DNA from: an uncultured Bacteroidia bacterium
Lineage (GTDB): Bacteria > Bacteroidota > Bacteroidia > Bacteroidales > UBA932
Direction: 5' to 3'
NCBI GenBank assembly: GCA_902781705.1
Contig: CACZKE010000009.1
Coordinates: 38,613 to 102,612, forward strand
Length of the DNA stretch: 64,000 bases
The translations under genes were made by a program, and so were the position numbers. The notes below the pieces were generated by a model that worked only from the letters and a program-made list of their open reading frames with translations, made no database searches and was not told the DNA's origin. How positions within the stretch are numbered: position 1 is the first letter of the stretch; every line of letters begins with the position of its first letter. This document shows, piece by piece, positions 33,173 through 41,957 of this stretch.

Positions 33173-34147
33173 TTAGGATTTCGGGAAAACGGGGGTGTCG
33201 GCCTTATTGATACGGCCCTCGTCGGCGCTCTCCTTGATGAGTCGGTCCAGGATGCCGTTCACGAAAGAACGGCTCTTGGGCGTGGAGTAATACTTGGAGA
33301 GTTCCACATACTCATTGATCGTGACGCGGACCGGGATCTCCGGGAAGGTCTCGGCCTCGGCAAGGCCCATGGCGATGAGGACGATGTCCGTCGTGAAGAG
33401 ACGGTCGCGGTCCCAGCCCCGGACGGATCCGGCCACCTTCTCGTAATACTCGGTGAAATGGCCGAAGGATACCGTGAGGAGGCGCTGCACGAACGCACGG
33501 TCGCTGTCCACGGTCTTTCCCTGCGCGGAAAGGATATCGCTCATGAACAGGGGCGGAAGTTCCCAGCGGCCGGTACGGGCGATGTCGTCCAGCATCCGGA
33601 TGACACAGGAAAGGGCGTAGGAGAGGTCACCGGCCCAGAGGATGGAACGGTCCTCGAGGATGTCCCAGAGAGCGTCGTCGTCCTCGAACTCGTTCTCGAA
33701 GATTTTCTTGAACAGGCGGACGTCCTGAGCGAGGGAAACCTCGGGATCCGACAGATAGGCGGCGTAGTAGGGACGGCTCTTGACGGCCTCGAGCACACGG
33801 TGGATGAGGGCGTCGTCCTGGTCCCAGGAGTATTTCTTGCGTTCCAGGAATTTCTGGAAATCGGGATCGGACTCCAGCAGGGGCGCGAGCCCGTTCCGGA
33901 CGAATTTCAGGTTGGGATGAAGTTCTTCTTCGGTGGGGTTGAACTTGAGGCGGAGCGCTTCCGCCTGCCGGGCGGCCTCCGCCGTCAGCGGAATGACGAT
34001 GGAGAGCAGGTAAACGCTCAGGTCACGGGTCGCCTCACAGGAGGCGTCCAGGGCGGCCAGGGCGTCCTTCAGGGTCATGTCCCGGTTCTCCGCATAGGAG
34101 TAGAGGACCTTGAAGGCCTTGACGCGCAGCATTCTTCGATTCAGCAT
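33173..34147 (-). CDS. nusB: Transcription antitermination factor NusB, long Bacteroidota form
   Basis: NusB acts with NusE/S10 at boxA during rRNA antitermination. I start it at ATG 34147 (MLNRRMLRVKAFKVLYSYAE, 324 residues). An upstream in-frame ATG at 34168 is unlikely because it falls inside a TAACTTTG promoter element (34166-34173). The NusB fold is in the C-terminal part (about residues 185-310, with FPEIPVRVTINEYVELSKYY and SFVNGILDRL); the long N-terminal extension is usual in this phylum. It heads the nusB-yajC-ybbR-coaE operon. Confidence 0.92.
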   Translation of the reverse strand: MLNRRMLRVKAFKVLYSYAENRDMTLKDALAALDASCEATRDLSVYLLSIVIPLTAEAARQAEALRLKFNPTEEELHPNLKFVRNGLAPLLESDPDFQKFLERKKYSWDQDDALIHRVLEAVKSRPYYAAYLSDPEVSLAQDVRLFKKIFENEFEDDDALWDILEDRSILWAGDLSYALSCVIRMLDDIARTGRWELPPLFMSDILSAQGKTVDSDRAFVQRLLTVSFGHFTEYYEKVAGSVRGWDRDRLFTTDIVLIAMGLAEAETFPEIPVRVTINEYVELSKYYSTPKSRSFVNGILDRLIKESADEGRINKADTPVFPKS

Positions 34148-34165
34148 AGGTGTCAAATATTTGGA

Positions 34166-34202
34166 CAAAGTTAGCGTTTTTTAATTATTTTCCCTACATT
34201 TG
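34166..34202. promoter_or_regulatory. Divergent promoter elements, nusB and DUF3276 gene
   Basis: Minus-strand TAACTTTG (34166-34173) points to nusB and plus-strand TACATTTG (34195-34202) to the gene at 34232. Both match TAnnTTTG; the -33 elements are weak. The nusB element decides the start codon choice at 34147. Confidence 0.55.
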
Positions 34203-34231
34203 TCCTATAGAAATGCTAAAAGGACAAAGCC

Positions 34232-34588
34232 ATGTACAGTGAAGATTACGAAAGGGCCCGTGCCCAGGAGAGGAATACCGAAGACGTGTACTCGAAGCCG
34301 GTCCGTGCCGGCAAGCGTACCTACTTCTTCGATGTCAAGGCTACGAAGGGGAACAACGATTTCTACCTGACCATCACCGAGAGCAAGCGCCGCCAGGAAC
34401 AGGACGGCACCTTCTCTTATGACAAACATAAGATCTTCCTCTACAAGGAAGACTTCGAGAAGTTCGCGGAAGGGCTGGAGGATGCGGTGACCTACATCCG
34501 CACCCGCCTGCTGAAGGACGCCCCCGACAGCGGCGACACCCAGCCGGACGGCCCCTCGTTCAACAACGTTTCCTTTGACGAGTTTTAA
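34232..34588 (+). CDS. DUF3276 / PUR-alpha-like nucleic-acid-binding protein
   Basis: A 118-residue protein of the bacterial PUR family (DUF3276), whose Borrelia member binds DNA and RNA. The PUR repeat region is about residues 20-95: KRTYFFDVKATKGNNDFYLT, then ITESKRRQEQDGTFSYDKHK and IFLYKEDFEKFAEGLEDAV. The C-terminal tail is acidic and disordered. It is a single-gene unit with its own -7 element and a strong terminator directly after the stop. Regulation of gene expression is a family-based inference. Confidence 0.9.
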   Translation: MYSEDYERARAQERNTEDVYSKPVRAGKRTYFFDVKATKGNNDFYLTITESKRRQEQDGTFSYDKHKIFLYKEDFEKFAEGLEDAVTYIRTRLLKDAPDSGDTQPDGPSFNNVSFDEF

Positions 34589-34592
34589 CCTG

Positions 34593-34627
34593 AAAGACCG
34601 GCTGCGCACCCCGCTGCCGGTCTTTTT
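34593..34627 (+). terminator. Terminator after the DUF3276 gene
   Basis: AAAGACCGGC (34593-34602) pairs with GCCGGTCTTT (34616-34625), followed by T residues. Confidence 0.9.
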
Positions 34628-34645
34628 GACTGACGGAAAACTTCC

Positions 34646-35899
34646 ATGATCCTCCTGAAGAACATCCTTCTGAACGGCGCCCCGGTGAACATCTTCATCG
34701 AGGGAAAGCGGATCTTCCGGATCCTTCCCGCCCCGAACACCGGCGACATCGTGCCGGACGAGACCGTGGACTGCACCGGCAAGGCGGTCATCCCCGGCTT
34801 CATCAACATGCACACGCACGCGGCGATGACGCTCCTGCGCGGCATCACCGAGGACGTCCCCCTGCACAAGTGGCTTTCCCGGATCTGGGACATCGAGGCC
34901 CGAATCGACGAGAATTTCATCTACTGGGGGACCAAGGTCGCCTGCCTGGAGATGATCAAGAGCGGCACCACCACCTTCAACGACCAGTACTGGTATGCCA
35001 CCAGTGCGCGGCAGGCCGCCCTGGAGATGGGAATCCGACCTTTCATTTCCTTCGTCATCCTGGACAATTTCGACAAGGCCATGGCCGAGCACCAGCGCAT
35101 GCGGTGCCTGGAGCTGTATGAGTGGTCCCGGGACTGGGGCGAAGCCTCGCACCTGGCGATGTCGGTCCATTCCGTCTATACCGTCAGCGAGGAGATGATC
35201 CTCTGGGCCAGCCGGTTCGCCCAGGAGCACGGGATGCAGCTGCACATCCACGTCTCGGAAACCGAGAAGGAGAACCTGGACTGCATGAAGGCCCATGGCG
35301 GGCTCACCCCCACCGAATACCTGGACTCCCTCGGCGTGCTGGGACCGCATGTGGTCGCCGCCCACGCCCTGTGGCTCACCGACCATGACGTGGAACTGAT
35401 GGGACGGAACCGCGTGAACTGCGTCCACAACATCAACTCCAACGCCAAACTCGCCTCCGGCTACAAGTTCCGGTACGAGGACCTGCGCGACGCCGGTGCG
35501 AACATCTGCCTCGGCACCGACGGCGCCGCCTCGTCCAACAACCTGGACATGCTGGAGACCATGAAGACTGCCGCCCTTTTCCAGAAGGCGGTCACCATGG
35601 ATCCCTCGCGCATGCCGCTCGGGGAACTGATGGATGCCGCGACCGTCAACGGAGCGCGCGCCCTGAAACTGGACACCGGCGAGATCCGGGAGGGTGCCAT
35701 CGCGGACCTCTCCATCGTGGACACGGACAATTCCTACTTCCTCTCCCCCGGTTCGTTCCTCGCGAACCTGGTCTATGCCGCCCACAGCGACGTCATCTCC
35801 TCCGTCATGGCGTCGGGACGTTTCGTGATGCGGGACCGTGTCGTCCCGGGAGAGAAGGAGATCCTCGCAGAGGCCCGGAAGGTCCTCTGCCAGATTTAA
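34646..35899 (+). CDS. 5'-methylthioadenosine / S-adenosylhomocysteine deaminase-like amidohydrolase
   Basis: Metal-dependent amidohydrolase of the MtaD/SsnA group, 417 residues, deaminating the adenine ring of methylthioadenosine, S-adenosylhomocysteine or adenosine. Metal ligands are seen in FINMHTHAAMTLLRG (HxH, about residues 52-66), HIHVSETEKEN (about 200), AAHALWLTDHDVEL (about 240) and LGTDGAASSNNLDM (Asp about 292). It is followed by two purine nucleoside phosphorylases, so deaminated nucleosides can be split on the spot. The preferred substrate is not proven by sequence. Confidence 0.88.
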   Translation: MILLKNILLNGAPVNIFIEGKRIFRILPAPNTGDIVPDETVDCTGKAVIPGFINMHTHAAMTLLRGITEDVPLHKWLSRIWDIEARIDENFIYWGTKVACLEMIKSGTTTFNDQYWYATSARQAALEMGIRPFISFVILDNFDKAMAEHQRMRCLELYEWSRDWGEASHLAMSVHSVYTVSEEMILWASRFAQEHGMQLHIHVSETEKENLDCMKAHGGLTPTEYLDSLGVLGPHVVAAHALWLTDHDVELMGRNRVNCVHNINSNAKLASGYKFRYEDLRDAGANICLGTDGAASSNNLDMLETMKTAALFQKAVTMDPSRMPLGELMDAATVNGARALKLDTGEIREGAIADLSIVDTDNSYFLSPGSFLANLVYAAHSDVISSVMASGRFVMRDRVVPGEKEILAEARKVLCQI

Positions 35900-35926
35900 A
35901 AAACAAACTGATAACCACATAGTCAT

Positions 35927-36754
35927 ATGGACGCCAGACTCGAACGGATTTATAGCGCCGCCGACTGCCTCCGGGAATTTCTCGGAGACCGGCAGCCGGA
36001 AATAGGCATCGTCCTGGGCAGCGGGCTCGGAAAACTCGCCGACCAGATCAAGGACCCCCTCGTCATCCCCTACAAGGAGATTCCGGGATTCCCCGTCTCC
36101 ACCGCCATCGGGCACAAAGGCAATTTCATCGTCGGCAAACTCGGCGGAAAGTGCGTTATCGCGATGCAGGGCCGCATCCATTACTACGAAGGTTACGGAA
36201 TGGACCTTGTCGTCCTTCCCGTGCGCGTGATGATTTCCATGGGTATCCGGAAACTGTTCGTCTCCAATGCGGCGGGCGGCGTGAACTACGACCTGCACGT
36301 GGGGGACCTGATGGTCATCAAGGACCACATCAACCTCCTGCCCAATCCCCTCATCGGTCCGAACCTGGACAAACTGGGGCCGCGTTCCCCGGACATGACA
36401 CGTCCGTACGACCCCGCCCTCATCAAACTGGCGGAAGCCGTCGCGGCCGACCAGGGCGTCGTCCTCAAGAAGGGCGTGTACGTGGGCGGTACCGGCCCGT
36501 CCTACGAAACCCCGGCGGAGTACAAGTACTTCCGGCTCATCGGCGGCGACGCCGTGGGCATGAGCACCGTTCCGGAGGTCATCGCGGCCCGGCATGCGGG
36601 GGTCCCCGTCTTCGGCATCTCGGTCATCACGAACGAGGCCCACGACGATTATGCCGAAGACTATGTGAATGACGGTCACGACGTCGTCGTCGCGGCGGAT
36701 GCCGCAGCGGACCGGATGACCGCCCTGATACGTGAAATGATTGAAAGACTTTAA
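35927..36754 (+). CDS. Purine-nucleoside phosphorylase, copy 1 (Asn at base-recognition site)
   Basis: Trimeric-type PNP, 275 residues, splitting purine nucleosides with phosphate. Phosphate-site GSGLGKLAD (31-39) and GHKGNFIVG (62-70), HYYEGY (85-90), and base-site [13 protein letters not shown] (189-201). The residue equivalent to human PNP Asn243 is Asn236 (SVITNEAH), so 6-oxopurine nucleosides such as inosine or methylthioinosine are the expected substrates. It follows the deaminase gene and is 5 bases upstream of a paralogue. Confidence 0.92.
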   Translation: MDARLERIYSAADCLREFLGDRQPEIGIVLGSGLGKLADQIKDPLVIPYKEIPGFPVSTAIGHKGNFIVGKLGGKCVIAMQGRIHYYEGYGMDLVVLPVRVMISMGIRKLFVSNAAGGVNYDLHVGDLMVIKDHINLLPNPLIGPNLDKLGPRSPDMTRPYDPALIKLAEAVAADQGVVLKKGVYVGGTGPSYETPAEYKYFRLIGGDAVGMSTVPEVIAARHAGVPVFGISVITNEAHDDYAEDYVNDGHDVVVAADAAADRMTALIREMIERL

Positions 36755-36759
36755 TTTAC

Positions 36760-37605
36760 ATGACCTTATCTGAAATGATCAATACCGCCGCCGACTACCT
36801 GCGTTCCAGGATCGTCCCGCGGCAGCCCGAAGTGGGCGTCATCCTGGGCAGCGGCCTCGGCAAACTGGCCGACGAGATCGAAGAGCCCCTCACCATCCCC
36901 TACGGCGACATCCCGGGATTCCCCGTCTCCACCGCCATCGGCCACAAGGGCAATTTCATCGTCGGCAGACTCGGCGGGAAATGCATCATCGCCATGCAGG
37001 GGCGCATCCACTATTACGAGGGGTACGAGATGTCCCAGGTGGTCCTCCCCGTCCGCGTGATGGTGAAGATCGGGATCCGGACCCTGTTCGTGTCCAACGC
37101 CGCCGGCGGAACGAACCTCGGCTATCACGTGGGCGACCTGATGATCATCCGCGACCACATCAATTTGATCCCGAACCCGCTCATCGGCCCGAACCTGGAC
37201 GAATTCGGTCCCCGTTTCCCGGACATGACGCGCCCGTATGACCCGGCGCTGATCCGGAAGGCGGAGGAAATCGCCGCTGAGGAGGGAATTCCCCTTCGCA
37301 AGGGCGTCTATGTCGCCATCAGCGGACCTTCGTACGAGACGCCGGCCGAATACCGGTATTTCCGCCAGATCGGGGCCGACGCCGTGGGCATGAGCACGAC
37401 GCCGGAGGTCATCGTTGCCCGGCACAGCGCGATTCCGGTCTTCGGCATGTCCGTCATCACCGATGTCGCCCACGCCACGGACGACGAGGAGTATGTCACG
37501 GACGGTGAAGCCATCGTGCAGGCGGCCAACGCCGCGGCCGACCGGATGACCGTCATCTTCCGCCGCCTCATCGCCTCGCTCCCCGCCGCAGACGCAAATG
37601 CGTAA
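36760..37605 (+). CDS. Purine-nucleoside phosphorylase, copy 2 (Asp at base-recognition site)
   Basis: A tandem paralogue of the preceding gene, 281 residues, with the same motifs ([39 protein letters not shown]). The base-recognition position is Asp235 (SVITDVAH) instead of Asn. In trimeric PNPs an Asp here favours 6-aminopurines, and methylthioadenosine phosphorylases also have Asp. The loop before GPSYET also differs (AIS instead of GGT). It probably handles adenosine-like or methylthioadenosine substrates, complementing copy 1; this is inference. Confidence 0.92.
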   Translation: MTLSEMINTAADYLRSRIVPRQPEVGVILGSGLGKLADEIEEPLTIPYGDIPGFPVSTAIGHKGNFIVGRLGGKCIIAMQGRIHYYEGYEMSQVVLPVRVMVKIGIRTLFVSNAAGGTNLGYHVGDLMIIRDHINLIPNPLIGPNLDEFGPRFPDMTRPYDPALIRKAEEIAAEEGIPLRKGVYVAISGPSYETPAEYRYFRQIGADAVGMSTTPEVIVARHSAIPVFGMSVITDVAHATDDEEYVTDGEAIVQAANAAADRMTVIFRRLIASLPAADANA

Positions 37606-37675
37606 TTTATCGTAAAATTCTTTATCAATATTGGGAGAATTTTATTATTTTTGCGTGAATAATGGCTGAACCGTC

Positions 37676-37945
37676 ATGCTGGAAGATATCCGGAAACAGA
37701 TAGAAAGGCTCATTGCCCGCTATGAGTCCGAAAAGGTGGAGAACGACCGTCTCCGCACGGAACTCGCCGCGAGCAGGGAAAACGGCGAAGCCCTTAGGAG
37801 ACAGATTTTGGAATTGGAGTCCACGATAGAGACCCTGAAACTGACCGAGGCCTTCACCGGCGGCGGCGACCACGCGGCCGCAAAGGTGAAACTGGACCGG
37901 CTGATCCGGGAGATCGACAAGTGCATATCCTGCCTGGAGAATTAG
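37676..37945 (+). CDS. Small coiled-coil protein upstream of zapA
   Basis: An 89-residue, almost entirely helical protein with heptad-like spacing: MLEDIRKQIERLIARYESEK, then NDRLRTELAASRENGEALRR and QILELESTIETLKL. Composition and position, 3 bases before zapA, suggest a ZapB-like division or Z-ring partner, as commonly seen in Bacteroidota, but sequence similarity to ZapB is not shown. It contains a C-terminal CISC pair. Confidence 0.75.
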   Translation: MLEDIRKQIERLIARYESEKVENDRLRTELAASRENGEALRRQILELESTIETLKLTEAFTGGGDHAAAKVKLDRLIREIDKCISCLEN

Positions 37946-37948
37946 CGC

Positions 37949-38236
37949 ATGGACCAGAAGATCAGCATCAAGATTGCCGAACGGACATTCAACCTGTCCG
38001 CCTCCTCCCCCGAACAGGAGGAAGTGATCCGCCTCGCCGCGGAGGCGATCAACCGGCGTCTGGATTCCTACACGCGCAAGAATCCCGGCAAGGCGCTCAT
38101 CGAGCTCATGTCCATGGTCGCACTGAACGAGTGCGTCCGCCGGATCTACCTCCAGCGGGACATCGACGCCCGGGACGAGGAAGTGAAAGCCCTGGGCAGC
38201 GAATTGGACAACTATCTGAAGGACAACGTAAAATAG
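37949..38236 (+). CDS. zapA: Cell division protein ZapA
   Basis: FtsZ-ring-associated protein of 95 residues. The N-terminal beta hairpin DQKISIKIAERTFNLSASSP and the helix EEVIRLAAEAINRRLDSYTR are typical, followed by a coiled-coil dimerisation helix (about residues 50-90). It lies between the coiled-coil gene and the candidate 6S RNA, a layout familiar from Bacteroidales. Confidence 0.9.
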   Translation: MDQKISIKIAERTFNLSASSPEQEEVIRLAAEAINRRLDSYTRKNPGKALIELMSMVALNECVRRIYLQRDIDARDEEVKALGSELDNYLKDNVK

Positions 38237-38270
38237 AGCCGCCGCGCATCACGCGCTGAAAACAACACGT

Positions 38271-38400
38271 ACATTGTACCGAGTTTTCTCAGACCGGGGA
38301 TGACGGGCCCGGGTGACCTGGAACGGGGATTCCGCCACCTGGCGGGACGCGGGATATCAGGAACCGGTCGGGACTCAAATCTTGTTATTCAAGATTTTCT
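38271..38400 (+). ncRNA. ssrS: Candidate 6S-like RNA (zapA-rny intergenic)
   Basis: A long rod-like fold between zapA and rny. The closing helices are GAGT (38281-38284) with ACTC (38373-38376) and GACCGG with CCGGTC (about 38292-38368), separated by unpaired bulges. Further in, CCCG/CGGG, GGT/ACC and an apical GGAA/TTCC hairpin (about 38330) form the tip. A terminator-like hairpin, AATCTTG/CAAGATT with trailing T (38378-38400), follows. Shape and location match 6S RNA / the Bacteroidales-1 motif as I remember them. The 5' end and promoter are uncertain. Confidence 0.45.
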
Positions 38401-38494
38401 GGCACGATGGCGACGGCTTTTTTTTCAAAACCATGCAGGTCTCCCGGAAGGAAGGCCTGCATTTGTATAAGGACACATTGAAACACAATATATT
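38401..38494. other. Leader region before rny
   Basis: Contains a T-run (38418-38425) and a hairpin ATGCAGG/CCTGCAT (38433-38462), then the rny start. No clear promoter is seen. Confidence 0.4.
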
Positions 38495-40036
38495 ATGAAC
38501 ATCGTATCATTACTTGTCGGATTTGTTGCGGGAGCCGTCGTGGCCCTCGCCGCCTACATACTCATCCGCAGGTCCATCCTCAAGGGAAAGAAGGAAGAGA
38601 TCCTCGAGAAGGCCGAGATCGAAGCGGAGAAGATCAAGAACGAGAAGATCCTCCAGGCCAAGGAGAAGTTCCTCTCCCTCAAGTCCGAACACGAGGAGTA
38701 CATCAACGGTAAGAACGCCCAGGTCCGCGAAGCCGAATCCCGCGTCAAGCAGAAGGAGAACACCCTGAACCAGAAGATCAGCGAGGTGGACCGCAAGAAC
38801 AAGGAAGTGGAGAACGTCAAGTCCTCCCTCAAGGGACAGCAGGAAGCCCTGAAGCGCAAGGAGGAGGAGTACGAGCAGCGGATCGCCCAGGCCAACCGGC
38901 AGATCGAGTCCATCGCCGGCATGACGGCCCAGGAGGCCAAGAACCAACTCATGGAGAACATGAAGGCGGAGGCCCGAACCGAGGCCCAGGCCTACATCAA
39001 CGACACGATCGACGAAGCCCGCCTGAACGCCGCCAAGGAAGCCAAGCGCATCGTCATCAACACGATCCAGCGCACCGCCACGGAAACGGCCATCGAAAAC
39101 GCCGTCACCACCTTCCCGATCGACAATGACGAGATCAAGGGCCGCATCATCGGCCGCGAGGGCCGCAACATCCGCGCCCTGGAGGCGGCGACCGGCGTCG
39201 AGATCGTCGTGGACGACACCCCGGACGCCATCATGCTCTCCGCCTTCGACCCGGTCCGCCGCGAAGTGGCCCGCCTGGCCCTGCACCAGCTGGTCGTGGA
39301 CGGCCGCATCCATCCCGCCCGCATCGAGGAAGTGGTCACCAAGGTCCAGAAGCAACTCGAAGACGAAATCCTCGAGACCGGCAAGCGTACCTGCATCGAC
39401 CTGGGTATCCACGGGATGTCCATGGAACTCGTGCGCCTGATCGGCCGCATGAAATACCGTTCCTCCTACGGACAGAACCTCCTGCAGCACTCCCGCGAAG
39501 TCGCGAACATCTGCGCCATCATGGCCTCCGAACTGGGCCTGAACCCGAAGATCGCCAAGCGTGCCGGCCTCCTGCACGATATCGGCAAGGTTTCCGAAGA
39601 GGAGCCGGATCTGCCGCACGCCATCCTGGGCATGAAGATCGCCGAGCAGAACAAGGAGAAGCCCGAGATCTGCAACGCCATCGGCGCCCACCACGAGGAG
39701 ACCGAGATGACCTCCCTCTACGCACCGATCGTGCTCGTGGGCGACGCCATCTCCGGCGCCCGTCCGGGTGCCCGCCGCGAGGTGATCGAATCCTACATCA
39801 AACGCCTCAAGGGCATGGAAGACCTCGCCGCCGCCTATCCGGGCGTCACGAAGTCCTACGCCATCCAGGCCGGCCGCGAACTTCGGGTCATCGTCGGGGC
39901 CGAACAGGTTTCCGACGCGGAGGCCGAAGTCCTCTCCGGTGAAATCGCCAAGAAGATCCAGGACGAAATGACCTATCCGGGACAGGTGAAGATCACCGTC
40001 ATCCGGGAAACCCGATCCGTGGCTTATGCGAAGTAA
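38495..40036 (+). CDS. rny: Ribonuclease Y
   Basis: Membrane-anchored endoribonuclease initiating mRNA decay. Order: transmembrane helix (about residues 4-24), long coiled coil (about 28-195), KH domain with [20 protein letters not shown] (about 218-237), then HD domain with [14 protein letters not shown] and [14 protein letters not shown] (HD pair near 362) and [10 protein letters not shown]. The 513-residue length is standard. It is followed by an 11-base overlap with the dsbD-like gene. Confidence 0.96.
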   Translation: MNIVSLLVGFVAGAVVALAAYILIRRSILKGKKEEILEKAEIEAEKIKNEKILQAKEKFLSLKSEHEEYINGKNAQVREAESRVKQKENTLNQKISEVDRKNKEVENVKSSLKGQQEALKRKEEEYEQRIAQANRQIESIAGMTAQEAKNQLMENMKAEARTEAQAYINDTIDEARLNAAKEAKRIVINTIQRTATETAIENAVTTFPIDNDEIKGRIIGREGRNIRALEAATGVEIVVDDTPDAIMLSAFDPVRREVARLALHQLVVDGRIHPARIEEVVTKVQKQLEDEILETGKRTCIDLGIHGMSMELVRLIGRMKYRSSYGQNLLQHSREVANICAIMASELGLNPKIAKRAGLLHDIGKVSEEEPDLPHAILGMKIAEQNKEKPEICNAIGAHHEETEMTSLYAPIVLVGDAISGARPGARREVIESYIKRLKGMEDLAAAYPGVTKSYAIQAGRELRVIVGAEQVSDAEAEVLSGEIAKKIQDEMTYPGQVKITVIRETRSVAYAK

Positions 40037-41957
40037 AAGACTGATTCTTTTCGCGGCAGCGCTCCTCTCGAGCGTTGCCGTTTTTGCCCGGGGCTTCGGC
40101 GACTCCCCCAGCGTCAGTTGGAAAGTCACCTCCGAGCAGGTTTCCGGGCAGACGTACAAACTCACCTTCTCCGGCAAGATCGAGGAAGGGAAGCATATCT
40201 ACGGCATCCATCCCGGCATCGGAAATCCGGTGGAGGTGGAATACGGATCCGAGGCCGTTACGGCCGGACCACTGAAAGAAGAAATAGAACCGGTCGCTTA
40301 TAAGGAAGACCTCGTCTTCTTCAAGAAGGCCGTCTTCTCCCAGGAAGTGACGGTTCCCGCCGGTGCGTCCCAGGTGGACGGCACCATTATCTGGCAGGCC
40401 TGCACCGAGGACATGTGCGGTTTCCCGGAGGACTACGCGTTCTCCGTTTCCGTCGCTCCGGCGGAGGATGCCGCCCATCAGACGGCGATCGGCGATCCGG
40501 AGAAAGGGGCGTGCGGAAGCAACAAGGGCCTCTGGGCCCTCATCATCGAAGCCATCCTCTGGGGCTTTGCCATGCTGCTCACCCCCTGCGTTTTCCCGAT
40601 GATCCCGATGACGGTCTCCTTCTTCCTGAAGGGGTCGGACAATGTCCATGAAGGGCGGTTCAAGGCCTTCATGTACGGGCTTTTCATCGTCCTGCTGTAC
40701 ACGGTCCCGATCGTCGTCATCATCGGTCTTACACGCCTGCTGGGCGGTGAGACCGTTACGGCCGACATCTTCAACTGGCTGGCGACGCACTGGCTCCCGA
40801 ACATCATTTTCTTCCTGGTATTCATGGTCTTTGCGGCCTCCTTCTTCGGGGCCTTCGAAATCGTCCTCCCCTCCTCCTGGCAGAACAAGAGCGACGCGGC
40901 TTCCGGCAAGAAAGGGCTCGCCGGCATCTTCTTCATGGCCCTCACCCTCGTGCTGGTGTCCTTCTCCTGCACAGGTCCCATCGTGGGATCGGTCCTGATC
41001 AAGTCCACCCAGGGCGAGTTCTGGACGCCGATGGTCACGATGCTGGCCTTCTCGGTGGCCTTCGCCCTCCCCTTCACCATCTTCGCCCTGTTCCCGCAGT
41101 TGCTGAAGAAGATGAAGAGCGGCTCCTGGCTCAACAGCGTGAAGGTCGTGATGGGCTTCGTGGAAGTCGCCTTCGGTTTCAAGTTCCTCTCCGTGGCGGA
41201 CCAGACTTATCACTGGGGCCTGCTGGACCGGGAAGTGTACCTGGCCATCTGGATCGTGGTCTTCACCCTGCTGGGCTTCTACCTGCTCGGGAAGATCCGG
41301 TTCACCCATGACGAGCCGGTGGAGAAGATCGGCGTCACCCGCCTATCGCTCGCCATCGCCGTGTTCTCCTTCGTCGTGTATATGATACCGGGCATGTTCG
41401 GCGCGCCGCTCAAGGCCCTTTCCGGCTACCTCCCGCCCATCGAGACCCAGGATTTCGTCATTGCCAATTATGCCGAGGGCCAGATGGCAGGCACCACGGC
41501 CGCTCCGGCGGAATCGAACCGGTACGGTCTGAAGATCGCCCACAACCTCCCCGGCTATTTCACGCTGGATGAAGGACTTGCCGCCGCAAAAGTATCCAGG
41601 AAACCGGTCTTTGTCGACGTCACCGGTCACGGCTGCACCAACTGCCGGGAAATGGAGGCCCGCGTCTGGAGCGATCCCGAGGTGCTCAGCCGCCTTCGCG
41701 ACAACTTCGAGATCGTAGCCCTGTACACGGACGACAAGCAGAAGGTCCCCGAAAGCGAGTGGTTCACCACCCCTGCCGGAAAGACCCTCAAGACCCTCGG
41801 GAGCATCAACTCCTACATCGCCCGCACGCGCTTCGAGGTGAATGCCCAGCCGAACTACCTGATCCTCTCCCCGGACGGTGAGATTCTCGCCGGACCGCGG
41901 GGCTATAACCTGTCGATACCGGGATTCATCGACTTTCTGGATTCATGGCAGAGATAG
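40026..41957 (+). CDS. DsbD-like thiol:disulfide interchange protein
   Basis: A 643-residue membrane protein transferring electrons from cytoplasmic thioredoxin to the periplasm. A signal sequence ([20 protein letters not shown]) precedes an N-terminal DsbD-alpha-like domain with cysteines in [12 protein letters not shown] (about residue 125). The transmembrane part (about 170-465) holds paired cysteines in [10 protein letters not shown] and [11 protein letters not shown]. The C-terminal thioredoxin domain has [15 protein letters not shown] (CTNC near 540). It overlaps rny and the antiporter gene. Partners may include the TlpA protein at 48.2 kb; that is inference. Confidence 0.92.
   Translation: MRSKRLILFAAALLSSVAVFARGFGDSPSVSWKVTSEQVSGQTYKLTFSGKIEEGKHIYGIHPGIGNPVEVEYGSEAVTAGPLKEEIEPVAYKEDLVFFKKAVFSQEVTVPAGASQVDGTIIWQACTEDMCGFPEDYAFSVSVAPAEDAAHQTAIGDPEKGACGSNKGLWALIIEAILWGFAMLLTPCVFPMIPMTVSFFLKGSDNVHEGRFKAFMYGLFIVLLYTVPIVVIIGLTRLLGGETVTADIFNWLATHWLPNIIFFLVFMVFAASFFGAFEIVLPSSWQNKSDAASGKKGLAGIFFMALTLVLVSFSCTGPIVGSVLIKSTQGEFWTPMVTMLAFSVAFALPFTIFALFPQLLKKMKSGSWLNSVKVVMGFVEVAFGFKFLSVADQTYHWGLLDREVYLAIWIVVFTLLGFYLLGKIRFTHDEPVEKIGVTRLSLAIAVFSFVVYMIPGMFGAPLKALSGYLPPIETQDFVIANYAEGQMAGTTAAPAESNRYGLKIAHNLPGYFTLDEGLAAAKVSRKPVFVDVTGHGCTNCREMEARVWSDPEVLSRLRDNFEIVALYTDDKQKVPESEWFTTPAGKTLKTLGSINSYIARTRFEVNAQPNYLILSPDGEILAGPRGYNLSIPGFIDFLDSWQR

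Noticed and set aside
34148-34168. Upstream nusB start codon
   Set aside because: It overlaps a TAACTTTG promoter element; the ATG at 34147 fits the family N-terminus.
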